Made by a program: the position numbers and the translations under genes. Below the pieces are notes generated by a model. It worked only from the letters and a program-made list of their open reading frames with translations. It did no database searches and was not told the origin of the DNA. From Leuctra nigra (Eukaryota > Arthropoda > Insecta > Plecoptera > Leuctridae), in the NCBI GenBank assembly GCA_934045905.1, contig OW203764.1:36949434-37013433 (forward strand): a stretch of DNA of 64,000 bases, in the 5' to 3' direction. Below are positions 10,562 through 22,524 of this stretch, in pieces; the first letter of the stretch is position 1; every line of letters begins with the position of its first letter.

Positions 10562-11907
10562 CAGGGACCCGAACCGGAACCGGAACCGGAACCTAGAACC
10601 GGTATGAACCTTTATAATTTTGGAACCGGAACCGGAACCGTTATACTTTTTTTCCCCAAGAACCGGAACCGGAACCCGAACCTTTAAAATCAATTAGGTT
10701 CTTAAAGGTTCTTAAAGGTTCTTTAAGGTTCCTTCTTTTAATAAAAGAAACATGTACGATTTTATTTTTTAACACTTGGATATTAATATTATGATATTTT
10801 CAAAAAATATTATTCGCAAAGTTGTAAAAAGTTATATTTTTTGATAATCTATTAGTATTTTTTGTAGACTTTTTTTCATTCTTGAAAATCCTTTATTTTC
10901 AAATGATGCTCGAGTTTTCAATTTTTGAATCTGACTACTGCGATGAGAACTGCATTGTTGACAATTATGAAGCTCTTGCAAAATGTATGTTTACGCCGTC
11001 TTATGGAGAAAATTGCCGCCACTGTATCTTCTGACTCTGAGATTTAGTCTGCGTACCATCCTGTGACTTCTGTACGCATATTACAGACACTACACCACAG
11101 TGGCGGTTTGTGCATGAGGCAAGGGAGGCTGTGCCTCCCTAAATAATAGAGGAGAAGAAAGGGATTGCATAGTATTTCACAACTCTTAACGTCATATATA
11201 ATTGTGTATATCATTTAAATTTTAAATTATATAAATATTATTATTTTACTTTGACTGATTGGTTAAATTCGCCACGCCAATCCTCGACAATGAGTTCGCG
11301 CGCGCTGCTGAATACACGTTAGCTGTATACGCGGACTGCAAGGGAGGCTGAGCTGCTTACAGCCTCGTGTAGCCTCTGATTTCTACAGGCGAGGGGCAAG
11401 CGCGGGAGTGCGGGGTAAGCGCAACGCATGCAGGGCTATGATGACGTCAGTGAGGCGGCGGACATGTCGAGAGGCTCCGAGCAAACGACGAAGCTTTCTG
11501 CCCGCACCGCTCTGCCCGCGCGCATGGTAGAATAATATTTCTGTTTTGATCTTTACATTACCTTATGGCCCACGCGTTTACGTTTAAACGTAATTATAAA
11601 ATATTTTTCTGCCTCCCCACATTTCAAACCCACAAACCGCCACTGCTACACCAGTGCTTCATTCAGGACAAAATCCAAATTCATAATTCCATTAAATTTG
11701 ACATAATACTGAAGTGTTTTAATCTAGTTTGATTTAAAATTAATTTGAGAACCGGAACCGGAACCCGGAACCTTTATGCAGGAACCGAAACCGGAACCGA
11801 ACCTTTAAGATTATTTGTTTAAGAACCGGAACCGGAACCCGAACCTTTATAAAGTAAAATTGTGGAACCGGAACCGGAACCTTTATTAATAAAGGTTCGG
11901 GTCTCTG
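10562..11907. mobile_element. Non-autonomous hAT-like transposon with GGAACC subterminal arrays
   Basis: The ends read CAGGGACCCGAACC and GGTTCGGGTCTCTG, imperfect terminal inverted repeats of the CAG...CTG type. They are flanked by TCGATATG (10554-10561) and CCGATATG (11908-11915), an 8-bp target duplication with one mismatch. That combination is diagnostic of hAT elements. Both subterminal regions are rich in CCGGAA/GAACC hexamers (10567-10735 and 11747-11905). No transposase ORF is present, and a second hAT-like element sits inside. Confidence 0.8.
11098..11645. mobile_element. Nested 548-bp non-autonomous hAT-like element
   Basis: Perfect terminal inverted repeats CAGTGGCGGTTTGTG / CACAAACCGCCACTG are flanked by an identical 8-bp target duplication CTACACCA (11090-11097 and 11646-11653). 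The interior has a GC-rich block (about 11280-11530) and no credible ORF. It inserted into the larger hAT-like element after that one had landed. Confidence 0.9.
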
Positions 11908-11948
11908 CCGATATGTGTTACAAGTGTGAGAATAATCTAAAAAAGAAG

Positions 11949-12279
11949 TGATATCCCCATAAAAATCACTCCGTGTAAAAATACCAGACAAGTCTTTTCA
12001 ACTATAAAAAAATAGAAGAAATCTAAAAATTCAGCACTGAAAAGTAGTGATATCAAAAAATGGGCCAAGTCAAAACTTAATTTTAAAAACCAAAATATAC
12101 TTGGCGCATCGTTTTTTAGGGTATTATAGGTACCTATATTATGTGTATAGATGTAGGTAGATTTTATGTATATTTAACATCAGGCCTATACGTCTAAACT
12201 ATCTTGGCATTATGCACGATGCGCCAAGTATATTTTGGTTTTTAAAATTAAGTTTAGACTTCGCCCATTTTTTGATATC
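11949..12279 (-). mobile_element. Near-palindromic terminal module (family B), right arm truncated
   Basis: The left arm starts CCCCATAAAAATCACTCCG and carries the GCCAAGTC-type words seen at 55151 and 57546. The right arm stops at TTTTTTGATATC, missing its outer half. It directly follows the repeat body ending at 11948, in the same arrangement as at 57546. Confidence 0.7.
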
Positions 12280-12503
12280 TTACAATTGAAACGAACTGAT
12301 AATTATTATTTTGACCAAACTAATCTGGCACAAGACAATGTCACGTATTTAAAGTGATTTTGCAATACTGAAACTGTGAAACATGTAAAACACAATCAAC
12401 TGGCAGTAAAAAATTATACCTTAACATGTGCATGGTCTGAAATGGCTATTCAGAGATGCACGAAACTCACCTGTCGAGTTTCTACGATCAATATAAAATG
12501 TAT

Positions 12504-12722
12504 TTATTTCGTTCAACAATCAACAAGTGTTTGGATCAACAATACAGCTGCTGTGAACTTAACAGATCATTGTTGTAGGTTGTTGCCATTTGCCAAGATA
12601 ATGCCAACAACACGTATATTTTATTTCGTTCAACAATCAACGAGTGTTTGGATCAACAATATTATGCAGCTGTGAACTTAACAGATCATTGTTATAGGTT
12701 GTTGCCAAGATAATGCCAACAA
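12504..12722. repeat. 117-bp direct duplication
   Basis: Two copies begin TTATTTCGTTCAACAATCAAC at 12504 and 12621. They share AACTTAACAGATCATTGTT and end AAGATAATGCCAACAAC. They differ by small indels. No gene recognised. Confidence 0.8.
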
Positions 12723-12842
12723 CTGATTTCAAGTTAGGTAAATTAATTTCTGAGTTGAGATAATTGCAGTGAAAGAAACTTGATCCTATTTAGTTTTACT
12801 TCAAACAACATCCATGGTTTAGTTTGTGCATGAATAAGCAGA

Positions 12843-12942
12843 AACTACATGGACCTCATGGAAGAAGATATGTTGGCCGTCCACGGAAGAGGTGGAAGAA
12901 CCCTTAGATGCCGGAACAGGCTAGAAGCCTACTCCTTGATGG
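12843..12942 (+). pseudogene. 3' stub of a LINE (GRPRKRW tail)
   Basis: In one frame the DNA reads GRRYVGRPRKRWKN, then after a stop PEQARSLLL. The motif GRPRKRW followed by an EQA segment is the C-terminal end of ORF2 in several insect non-LTR elements, which often run straight into a simple repeat. Only about 100 bp remain. Confidence 0.5.
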
Positions 12943-13147
12943 GAAGAAGAAGAAGAAGAAGAAGAAGAAGAAGAAGAAGAAGAAGAAGAAGAAGAAGAAG
13001 AAGAAGATGAAGAAGAAGAAGATGAAGAAGAAGAAGAAGAAGAAGAAGAAGAAGAAGAAGAAGAAGAAGAAGAAGAAGAAGAAGAAGAAGAAGAAGAAGA
13101 AGAAGAAGAAGAAGAAGAAGAAGAAGAAGAAGAAGAAGAAGATGAAT
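12943..13147. repeat. (GAA)n microsatellite, about 205 bp
   Basis: An almost pure GAA/AAG tract with four GAT interruptions, attached to the LINE stub before it. Poly-Lys and poly-Leu reading frames here are artefacts of the repeat. Confidence 0.97.
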
Positions 13148-13511
13148 AAGGTTCTCTGAGTGATCCAAGTATTGATTTAATACTTAAAATACAACATACC
13201 TAGACACCTTTATCGAGGAAGACAAGAAGAAGACCAGAAGCAACTGAACTTCATTCAATGTCACCAAGTCCATATTACACCGGCAATTCAAAACGGACAA
13301 TGTCAATTTTGAGCCAAAAGAAGCTCTGAAATCCCATAGAGAAATTGGTAAATTGTGTTTGGCGTACCTAATTATAGGATATAATCATTGAAGAGGATGT
13401 TAAAATCGTTTACTAATTAATAATTACATATCAACTTTAAACTGTGATGTAAACAAATCCTTTGATATGTTAACGTAATGATATTTTAAATAGTATTGCC
13501 CAGCGCTTGTG

Positions 13512-13665
13512 TAGGTACAGTATTGGAAATGTGTCTCGATCATCCCTACGCTTATACCATCCCGCCATACAACGGAGATCGTAAAGTGGTATACCAGCGC
13601 TCCGTTGTATGGCGGGATGGTATAAGCGTAGGGAAGATCGAGACACATTTCCAATACTGTACCTA
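13512..13665. repeat. Long hairpin: 66-bp inverted repeat with 22-bp loop
   Basis: 13512-13577 and 13600-13665 are reverse complements with about one mismatch. The arms contain TACGCTTATACCATCCCGCC. Transcription would give a nearly perfect 66-bp duplex. It could be a foldback element or a source of small RNA. Confidence 0.9.
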
Positions 13666-14551
13666 TGTTACTCGTCATGTCTCTTGCCCGACTGCGTTTC
13701 TTCACAGCTTGTTTGTTTCTATCAGATCTCAGCTGGCTGTGAGGAGTTGGACGATGCTGCAACAGTCTCTACATCATGCAGTGGAGTCCTTGATGAATGT
13801 ATCGGTGAGTCAAGGTCATGGAAGGGCGTGTGATGCATGTGCATTATGCCGAACGACAATTCCCATACCAAAACAATGATGTCACATGCTACTTGTTTCT
13901 GTCACCCAACAGTGTCTACCTAGCTGCCAGAACGTCTGCACACTCTCCCCGGGCTTCTTCTGCCGCGGCGACATCTGCCGACTGGTCTGGCCGACGCTGG
14001 AGGCCGAGCACCTCTCTGCTCGAGATGGATCTTGTCCCCGGCACTGCCCATGGAGCTCGGAGACCTTCGGGTCGGTTTCAACATCAAAGAGATTCTAAAT
14101 ATCTGTCTGGAGGTACTCTTGGTTAGGGGGAGTGTAGTCTGTTCTACATGGAACCATGCAGTCCATTTCATAAGTAATTTTGGGCCTTACTCTCAACTTC
14201 CACATAGAGGCCAGACCAAAGTAGGAGAAGCAAAGTTGCTGCAATGCCAGACAGTGTGCTAGAGGCCCTTCAGACATTTATTTAGAACCTCCTTGTTAAT
14301 GACCGTGTTGGTAGTGCTCTACCAGGAGCCGGCCGATGGCTTTCACACTGGTCATGGAATGCACTGGCGGCTGCTCGGCTTTCAATGCGGCTTCCCAAGT
14401 GCTTCGCTAGCCGAACCTTACTGCAGGCGATGGTGGCCGCCTAGAGGAAGTTCCCGAAACACGAACAGCTGCCGGTGCTCCCTGGCCGGCGTGAAGGCAC
14501 TACGGGCTGGATCGACCGGCTTCTGGTGGAGCACATCGAGCTCTTGAGCTC

Positions 14552-14745
14552 CTTGGTAGTGCCCAGGACAAGAGTCATCTCCAGCAGCGAGGCCTCTACG
14601 AGATCCCAGCCTCGGACTGCAGGGTCGGTCAGACCCGAAGGCAGATGTCAACGCGGCGACGCGGCGTTGTCAAGAGGACGACCCTCGCCAAGCACGTTGA
14701 AGAAACATCATCTACGTGGAGGCAACGAAACCACATGGTAGTGAG
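14552..14745 (+). pseudogene. GIY-YIG-type endonuclease fragment (Penelope-like)
   Basis: One open frame reads DKSHLQQRGLYEIPASDC, then VGQTRRQMSTR and LAKHVEE. This follows the pattern of the GIY-YIG domain of Penelope-like retroelements (GIYxIPC..C..YIGQTGR...R..EH), with the YI of the second motif missing. Neighbouring GC-rich sequence from 13680 to 14550 has several short open frames that I cannot name. It may be other parts of the same relic. Confidence 0.42.
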
Positions 14746-15116
14746 AAAGAAGGTGAGTAAAACAATTCCACCAATAGAATCTAAACCTTTGGACTCCTTA
14801 TGGCTGAAACGATATTCTCACCTTTTTATCTCACAAGTCACTCCTCACTTATTTCAGGAATTGTACTTCTGAATCTCTGAATCCTGTTAAAACAAAACCT
14901 GGAGACTGACGGATATCAAGGACCAACACAAAGAAGAATCAATTGTCAATTCCAGCTTTGCGTATTGCGATTGATGCTCCGATGGGCAAATACCAACAGT
15001 CAAGAACATGTGTGCTAGAAAAGCGGGGAACTGGAAGGCAAAGAACATCATGGCTGAAGAAGGCTAAGCAGACGCAGCACTAAACAAAGAAGAAAGAAGT
15101 ATAGATATGACCACGA

Positions 15117-18100
15117 TATGTCCACGGACTCACTCCAGCACCTGTCTCTCTCTTCGCGTGCTCTACAACCACGGCGAAGTGCTCCTCGTTCGTCGGAACA
15201 GCACCTCCTGTTCCACTCACTGACTTCGCGCTCTCTACAACGACGCCGAAGTGCTCCTCCCTCGAGGGAACAGCACCTCCTGTTCCATTCTCTCGCTTCC
15301 CGTGTTCTACAGCCACGGCGAAGTGCTTCTCGCTCGTCGGAACAGCACCTCCTGTTCCACTCTCTGACTTCCCTTGCTCTACAACCACGGCGAAGTGCTC
15401 ATCGTTTGTCGGAATAGCACCTCCTGTTCCACTCTCTGACTTCCCGTGCTCTACAACCACGGCGAAGTGCTCCTCGTTTGTCGGAACAGCACCTCCTGTT
15501 CCACTCTCTGACTTCCCTTGCTCTACAACCACGGCGAAGTGCTCCTCGTTCGTCGGAATAGCACCTCCTGTTCCACTCTCTGACTTCCCGTGCTCTACAA
15601 CCACGCCGAAGTGCTCCTCGTTCGTCGGAACAGCACCTCCTGTTCCACTCTCTGACTTCGCGCGCTCTGCATCGACGCCGAAGTGCTCCTCGTTCGTCGG
15701 AACAGCACCTCCTGTTCCACTCTCTGACTTCCCGTGCTCTACAACCACGCCGAAGTGCTCCTCGTTCGTCGGATCAGTACTTCCTGTTCCACTCTCTGAC
15801 TTCCCGTGCTCTACAACCACGGCGAAGTGCTCATCGTTCGTCGGAACAGCACCTCCTGTTCCACTCTCTGACTTCCCTTGCTCTACAACCACGGCGAAGT
15901 GCTCATCGTTCGTCGGAACAGCACCTCCTGTTCCACTCTCTGACTTCCCGTGCTCTACAACCACGGCGAAGTGCTCCTCGTTCGTCGGATCAGTACTTCC
16001 TGTTCCACTCTCTGACTTCCCGTGTTCTACAACCACGGCGAAGTGCTCCTCGTTCGTCGGAATAGCACCTCCTGTTCCACTCTCTGACTTTCCTTGCTCT
16101 ACAACCACGGCGAAGTGCTCCTCGCTCGTCGGAACAGCACCTCCTGTTCCACTCTCTGACTTCCCGTGCTCTACAACCACGGCGAAGTGCTCCTCGTTCG
16201 TCGGAATAGCACCTCCTGTTCCACTCTCTGACTTCCCGTGCTCTACAACCACGGCGAAGTGCTCCTCGTTCGTCGGAACAGCACCTCCTGTTCCACTCTC
16301 TGACTTCCCTTGCTCTACAACCACGGCGAAGTGCTCCTCGTTCGTCGGATCAGTACTTCATGATCCATTCTCTCGCTTCCCGTGTTCTACAGCCACGGCG
16401 AAGTGCTCCTTGTTCGCTGGAACAGTAACTCCTGTTCCACTCTCTGACTTCCCGTGCTCTACAACCACGGCGAAGTGCTCCTCGTTCGTCGGAACAGCAC
16501 CTCCTGTTCCACTCTCTGACTTCCCGTGCTCTACAGCCACGGCGAAGTGCTCCTTGTTCGCTGGAACAGCACCTCCTGTTCCACTCTCTGACTTCCCTTG
16601 CTCTACAACCACGGCGAAGTGCTCCTCGTTCGTCGGAACAGCACCTCCTGTTCCAACTCTGACTTCCCGTGCTCTACAACCACGGCGAAGTGCTCATCGT
16701 TCGTCGGAACAGCACCTCCTGTTCCACTCTCTGACTTCCCTTGCTCTACAACCACGGCGAAGTTCTCATCGTTCGTCGGAACAGCACCTCCTGTTCCACT
16801 CTCTGACGCCCGTGCTCTACAACCACGGCGAAGTGCTCCTCGTTCGTCGGATCAGTACTTCCTGTTCCACTCTCTGACTTCCCGTGTTCTACAACCACGG
16901 CGAAGTGCTCCTCGTTCGTCGGAATAGCACCTCCTGTTCCACTCTCTGACTTCCCTTGCTCTACAACCACGGCGAAGTGCTCCTCGCTCGTCGGAACAGC
17001 ACCTCCTGTTCCACTCTCTGACTTCCCGTGCTCTACAACCACGGCGAAGTGCTCCTCGTTCGTCGGAATAGCACCTCCTGTTCCACTCTCTGACTTCCCG
17101 TGCTCTACAACCACGGCGAAGTGCTCATCGTTCGTCGGAACAGCACCTCCTGTTCCACTCTCTGACTTCCCTTGCTCTACAACCACGGCGAAGTGCTCAT
17201 CGTTCGTCGGAACAGCACCTCCTGTTCCACTCTCTGACTTCCCGTGCTCTACAACCACGGCGAAGTGCTCCTCGTTCGTCGGATCAGTACTTCCTGTTCC
17301 ACTCTCTGACTTCCCGTGTTCTACAACCACGGCGAAGTGCTCCTCGTTCGTCGGAATAGCACCTCCTGTTCCACTCTCTGACTTCCCTTGCTCTACAACC
17401 ACGGCGAAGTGCTCCTCGCTCGTCGGAACAGCACCTCCTGTTCCACTCTCTGACTTCCCGTGCTCTACAACCACGGCGAAGTGCTCCTCGTTCGTCGGAA
17501 TAGCACCTCCTGTTCCACTCTCTGACTTCCCGTGCTCTACAACCACGGCGAAGTGCTCCTCGTTCGTCGGAACAGCGACTCCTGTTCCACTCTCTGACTT
17601 CCCGTGCTCTACAACCACGGCGAAGTGCTCCTCGTTCGTCGGAATAGCACCTCCTGTTCCACTCTCTGACTTCCCTTGCTCTACAACCACGGCGAAGTGC
17701 TCATCGTTCGTCGGAACAACACCTCCTGTTCCACTCTCTGACTTCCCGTGCTCTACAACCACGGCGAAGTGCTCCTCGTTCGTCGGATCAGTACTTCCTG
17801 TTCCACTCTCTGACTTCCCGTGTTCTACAACCACGGCGAAGTGCTCCTCGTTCGTCGGAATAGCACCTCCTGTTCCACTCTCTGACTTCCCTTGCTCTAC
17901 AACCACGGCGAAGTGCTCCTCGCTCGTCGGAACAGCACCTCCTGTTCCACTCTCTGACTTCCCGTGCTCTACAACCACGGCGAAGTGCTCCTCGTTCGTC
18001 GGAATAGCACCTCCTGTTCCACTCTCTGACTTCCCGTGCTCTACAACCACGGCGAAGTGCTCCTCGTTCGTCGGAACAGCACCTCCTGTTCCACTCTCTG

Positions 18101-21100
18101 ACTTCCCTTGCTCTACAACCACGGCGAAGTGCTCCTCGTTCGTCGGATCAGTACTTCATGTTCCATTCTCTCGCTTCCCGTGTTCTACAACCACGGCGAA
18201 GTGCTCCTCGTTCGTCGGAATAGCACCTCCTGTTCCACTCTCTGACTTCCCTTGCTCTACAACCACGGCGAAGTGCTCCTCGCTCGTCGGAACAGCACCT
18301 CCTGTTCCACTCTCTGACTTCCCGTGCTCTACAACCACGGCGAAGTGCTCATCGTTCGTCGGAACAGCACCTCCTGTTCCACTCTCTGACTTCCCTTGCT
18401 CTACAACCACGGCGAAGTGCTCCTCGTTCGTCGGAACAGCACCTCCTGTTCCACTCTCTGACTTCGCGCTCTCTACAACGACGCCGAAGTGCTCCTCCCT
18501 CGAGGGAACAGCACCTCCTGTTCCATTCTCTCGCTTCCCGTGTTCTACAGCCACGGCGAAGTGCTTCTCGCTCGTCGGAACAGCACCTCCTGTTCCACTC
18601 TCTGACTTCCCTTGCTCTACAACCACGGCGAAGTGCTCATCGTTTGTCGGAATAGCATCTCCTGTTCCACTCTCTGACTTCCCGTGCTCTACAACCACGG
18701 CGAAGTGCTCCTCGTTTGTCGGAACAGCACCTCCTGTTCCACTCTCTGACTTCCCTTGCTCTACAACCACGCCGAAGTGCTCCTCGTTCGTCGGAACAGC
18801 ACCTCCTGTTCCACTCTCTGACTTCGCGCGCTCTGCATCGACGCCGAAGTGCTCCTCGTTCGTCGGAACAGCACCTCCTGTTCCACTCTCTGACTTCCCG
18901 TGCTCTACAACCACGCCGAAGTGCTCCTCGTTCGTCGGATCAGTACTTCCTGTTCCACTCTCTGACTTCCCGTGCTCTACAACCACGGCGAAGTGCTCAT
19001 CGTTCGTCGGAACAGCACCTCCTGTTCCACTCTCTGACTTCCCTTGCTCTACAACCACGGCGAAGTGCTCATCGTTCGTCGGAACAGCACCTCCTGTTCC
19101 ACTCTCTGACTTCCCGTGCTCTACAACCACGGCGAAGTGCTCCTCGTTCGTCGGATCAGTACTTCCTGTTCCACTCTCTGACTTCCCGTGTTCTACAACC
19201 ACGGCGAAGTGCTCCTCGTTCGTCGGAATAGCACCTCCTGTTCCACTCCCTGACTTCCCTTGCTCTACAACCACGGCGAAGTGCTCCTCGCTCGTCGGAA
19301 CAGCACCTCCTGTTCCACTCTCTGACTTCCCGTGCTCTACAACCACGGCGAAGTGCTCCTCGTTCGTCGGAATAGCACCTCCTGTTCCACTCTCTGACTT
19401 CCCGTGCTCTACAACCACGGCGAAGTGCTCCTCGTTCGTCGGAACAGCACCTCCTGTTCCACTCTCTGACTTCCCTTGCTCTACAACCACGGCGAAGTGC
19501 TCCTCGTTCGTCGGATCAGTACTTTATGTTCCATTCTCTCGCTTCCCGTGTTCTACAGCCACGGCGAAGTGCTCCTTGTTCGCTGGAACAGTAACTCCTG
19601 TTCCACTCTCTGACTTCCCGTGCTCTTCAACCTTGGCGAAGTTCGTCTGAACAGCACCTCCTGTTCCACTCTCTGACTTCCCGTGCTCTACAGCCACGGC
19701 GAAGTGCTCCTTGTTCGCTGGAACAGTAACTCCTGTTCCACTCTCTGACTTCCCGTGCTCTACAACCACGGCGAAGTGCTCCTCGTTCGTCGGAACAGCA
19801 CCTCCTGTTCCACTCTCTGACTTCCCGTGCTCTACAACCACGGCGAAGTGCTCATCGTTTGTCGGAACAGCACCTCCTGTTCCACTCTCTGACTTCCCTT
19901 GCTCTACAAACACGGCGAAGTGCTCATCGTTTGTCGGAACAGCACCTCCTGTTCCACTCTCTGACTTCCCGTGCTCTACAACCACGGCGAAGTGCTCCTC
20001 GTTCGTCGGAACAGCACCTCCTGTTCCACTCTCTGACTTCCCTTGCTCTACAACCACGGCGAAGTGCTCCTCGTTCGTCGGAATAGCACCTCCTGTTCCA
20101 CTCTCTGACTTCCCTTGCTCTACAACCACGGCGAAGTGCTCATCGTTCGTCGGAACAGCACCTCCTGTTCCACTCTCCGACTTCCCTTGCTCTACAACCA
20201 CGGCGAAGTGCTCATCGTTCGTCGGAACAGCACCTCCTGTTCCACTCTCTGACTTCCCTTGCTCTACAACCACGGCGAAGTGCTCATCGTTTGTCGGAAC
20301 AGCACCTCCTGTTCCACTCTCTGACTTCCCTAACTCTACAACCACGGCGAAGTGCTCATCGTTTGTCGGAACAGCACCTCCTGTTCCACTCTCTGACTTC
20401 CCTTGCTCTACAACCACGGCGAAGTGCTCATCGTTCGTCGGAACAGCACCTCCTGTTCCACTCTCTGACTTCCCTTGCTCTACAACCACGGCGAAGTGCT
20501 CCTCGTTCGTCGGAATAGCACCTCCTGTTCCACTCTCAGACTTCCCTTGCTCTACAACCACGGCGAAGTGCTCATCGTTCGTCGGAACAGCACCTCCTGT
20601 TCCACTCTCTGACTTCCCTTGCTCTACAACCACGGCGAAGTGCTCCTCGCTCGTCGGAACAGCACCTCCTGTTCCACTCTCTGACTTCCCTTGCTCTACA
20701 ACCACGGCGAAGTGCTCCTCGTTCGTCGGAATAGCACCTCCTGTTCCACTCTCTGACTTCCCTTGCTCTACAACCACGGCGAAGTGCTCATCGTTTGTCG
20801 GAACAGCACCTCCTGTTCCACTCTCTGACTTCCCTAACTCTACAACCACGGCGAAGTGCTCATCGTTTGTCGGAACAGCACCTCCTGTTCCACTCTCTGA
20901 CTTCCCTTGCTCTACAACCACGGCAAAGTGCTCATCGTTCGTCGGAACAGCACCTCCTGTTCCACTCTCTGACTTCCCTTGCTCTACAACCACGGCGAAG
21001 TGCTCCTCGTTCGTCGGAATAGCACCTCCTGTTCCACTCTCTGACTTCCCTTGCTCTACAACCACGGCGAAGTGCTCATCGTTCGTCGGAACAGCACCTC

Positions 21101-21290
21101 CTGTTCCACTCTCTGACTTCCCTTGCTCTACAACCATGGCGAAGTGCTCATCGTTTGTCAGAACAGCACCTCCTGTTCCACTCTCTGACTTCCCTTGCTC
21201 TACAACCACGGCGAAGTGCTCCTCGTTCGTCGGATCAGTACTTCCTGTTCCACTCTCTGACTTCCCGTGCTAATTACGACCACGGAGAAG
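15117..21290. repeat. 72-bp minisatellite, about 85 copies
   Basis: The unit is 72 bp (for example GGCGAAGTGCTCCTCGTTCG plus 52 more). Being 24 codons long it stays open in several frames. The plus strand can encode SSFVGTAPPVPLSDFPC-type repeats, and the minus strand HGKSESGTGGAVPTNEEHF-type repeats. The minus frame is broken by recurring TGA codons near 16.34, 18.14 and 19.51 kb and by indels at about 16.65 and 16.81 kb. Multi-unit blocks repeat at larger scale: TGA-bearing units recur at 1368 bp (19 units). The right edge (TTACGACCACGGAGAAGATC at about 21274) is a diverged unit running into the BEL/Pao relic. No ATG-led gene is evident on either strand. Confidence 0.93.
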
Positions 21291-21348
21291 ATCTCTCTGC
21301 GTGACATCGGGGTATCGGAGGAAGTCTCCTCTCCTACACCGAAGACTT

Positions 21349-22457
21349 AAGAACCTCTGCTGTGTGAAGACTCTTTCGGGTCCTCACTGAAGAACTCTGA
21401 AGATCAACTCCCCGACGACGGAGATCCCTCTCCTCTCGCTGCACAATCGTCTCTCAAGCTTATTGTCTCGCCTTTCGTCGACGAAGATGGCCTTCTCAGG
21501 GTGGGCGGACGATTGAAACTCTCCTCCTTGCCCGCTGAAGCTTGCCATCCTCTATTGCTTCCCAAGCAAACGCACCTTCCCTATTCATTGTGCGACGATT
21601 ACTACAAGCAATCGCCACGTTCTGGACCTCTCGCTGGTCCATGTCTGATTCAGCACAAGCTCTGGATTGCTTTTCTTCGAGATTTTCTGCAGCAACGTAT
21701 TCATCACTGTTTTACTTGCTTGAAGTTTCGCGCTAAGACGTGCCAACCCGTCCTGGCAGACCTCCCTCCTGCTCGTGTTCAGGCCTCTCGGGCCTTCACC
21801 CACGTTGCAACGGACTTCGCCGGACCTTTTCGCGTCAAGGTCAGCCAACGCCGCAACGCTGCCCTCTCCAAGAGTTACTTGTGTGTGTTCATTTGTATGA
21901 GCATGAAGGCCGTCGACCTCGAGATGGTTTCCTCATTCCTCGCATGTCTGGACCGGCTATTGGCTCGAAAAGGACTTCCTTCCGACATCGACTCGGACAA
22001 TGGTAGAAACTTCGTCGGCGCCGCCCGTCAGCTACGGGAACTGTCCAAATTTCTTGAACATGCCAACCACGCCATTGCCGACCATCTCTCTAGTCGCAGG
22101 GTTCGCTGGCCCTTCACACCCCCTTATGCCTCTAATTTTGGTGGCCTCTGGGAGGCCGGTGTCAAGTCGGCAAAAGCCTTATTACACCGGCTTATCGCGG
22201 ACACGCCGCACACTCATGAAGAATTCAGCACGCTGTTCTGCCGCATCGAAGCCGTACTCAACAGCCGCCCTCTCTGCGCCCTCGCGTCTGATCCTCAAGA
22301 AAGTTCCTCGTATCTTACCCCCGGGCATTTTCTCATCGGCCGCATCGTCAGTCTCATGCCCGGTCGTGACGGCGTCGTTCGCGTAGTCTCCATCCGCACG
22401 ACTCACGGCACCTTTGTCCGTCCAGTCAGCAAACTGGTCGCTCTCCCTCTTGCTTAA
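21349..22457 (+). pseudogene. BEL/Pao retrotransposon integrase relic
   Basis: Open from about 21349. It begins with FVDEDGLLRVGGRL and HPLLLPKQTHL, the RNase H-integrase linker of BEL/Pao pol. A zinc-binding HHCC region follows (HHCFTCLKFRAKTCQP), then the DDE core: TDFAGPF (first Asp), DSDNGRNF (second Asp), NFGGLWEAGVKSAK (Glu). LTPGHFLIG and a terminal VRPVSKLVALP come next. The roughly 70-residue segment normally between HFLIG and GRDGVVRVV is missing, so the C-terminal DUF5641-like region is internally deleted. Gag, protease and RT are absent, and the 72-bp array occupies their place. Non-functional. Confidence 0.85.
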
Positions 22458-22524
22458 CTAGCTTGAGTTTTTCGTATCGTTTTGTTTTGGATTTCTAGTC
22501 GGAGAGACTGGAAAAATTGCCATT

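Noticed and set aside
12908..13168. Poly-Lys and poly-Leu ORFs
   Set aside because: Direct translation of the (GAA)n microsatellite.
13680..14280. Possible exons of an unknown host gene (GC-rich, donor-like GTGAGT at 13804, acceptor-like CCAACAG at 13911)
   Set aside because: Joined frames do not give a recognisable or consistent protein; more likely transposon remnant.
15080..21273. Long minus-strand ORFs (up to 561 codons) as a repetitive secreted or structural protein
   Set aside because: A 72-bp unit without stops is open in several frames by necessity; no ATG, no flanking unique exon or signal peptide, and recurrent TGA codons interrupt the frame.
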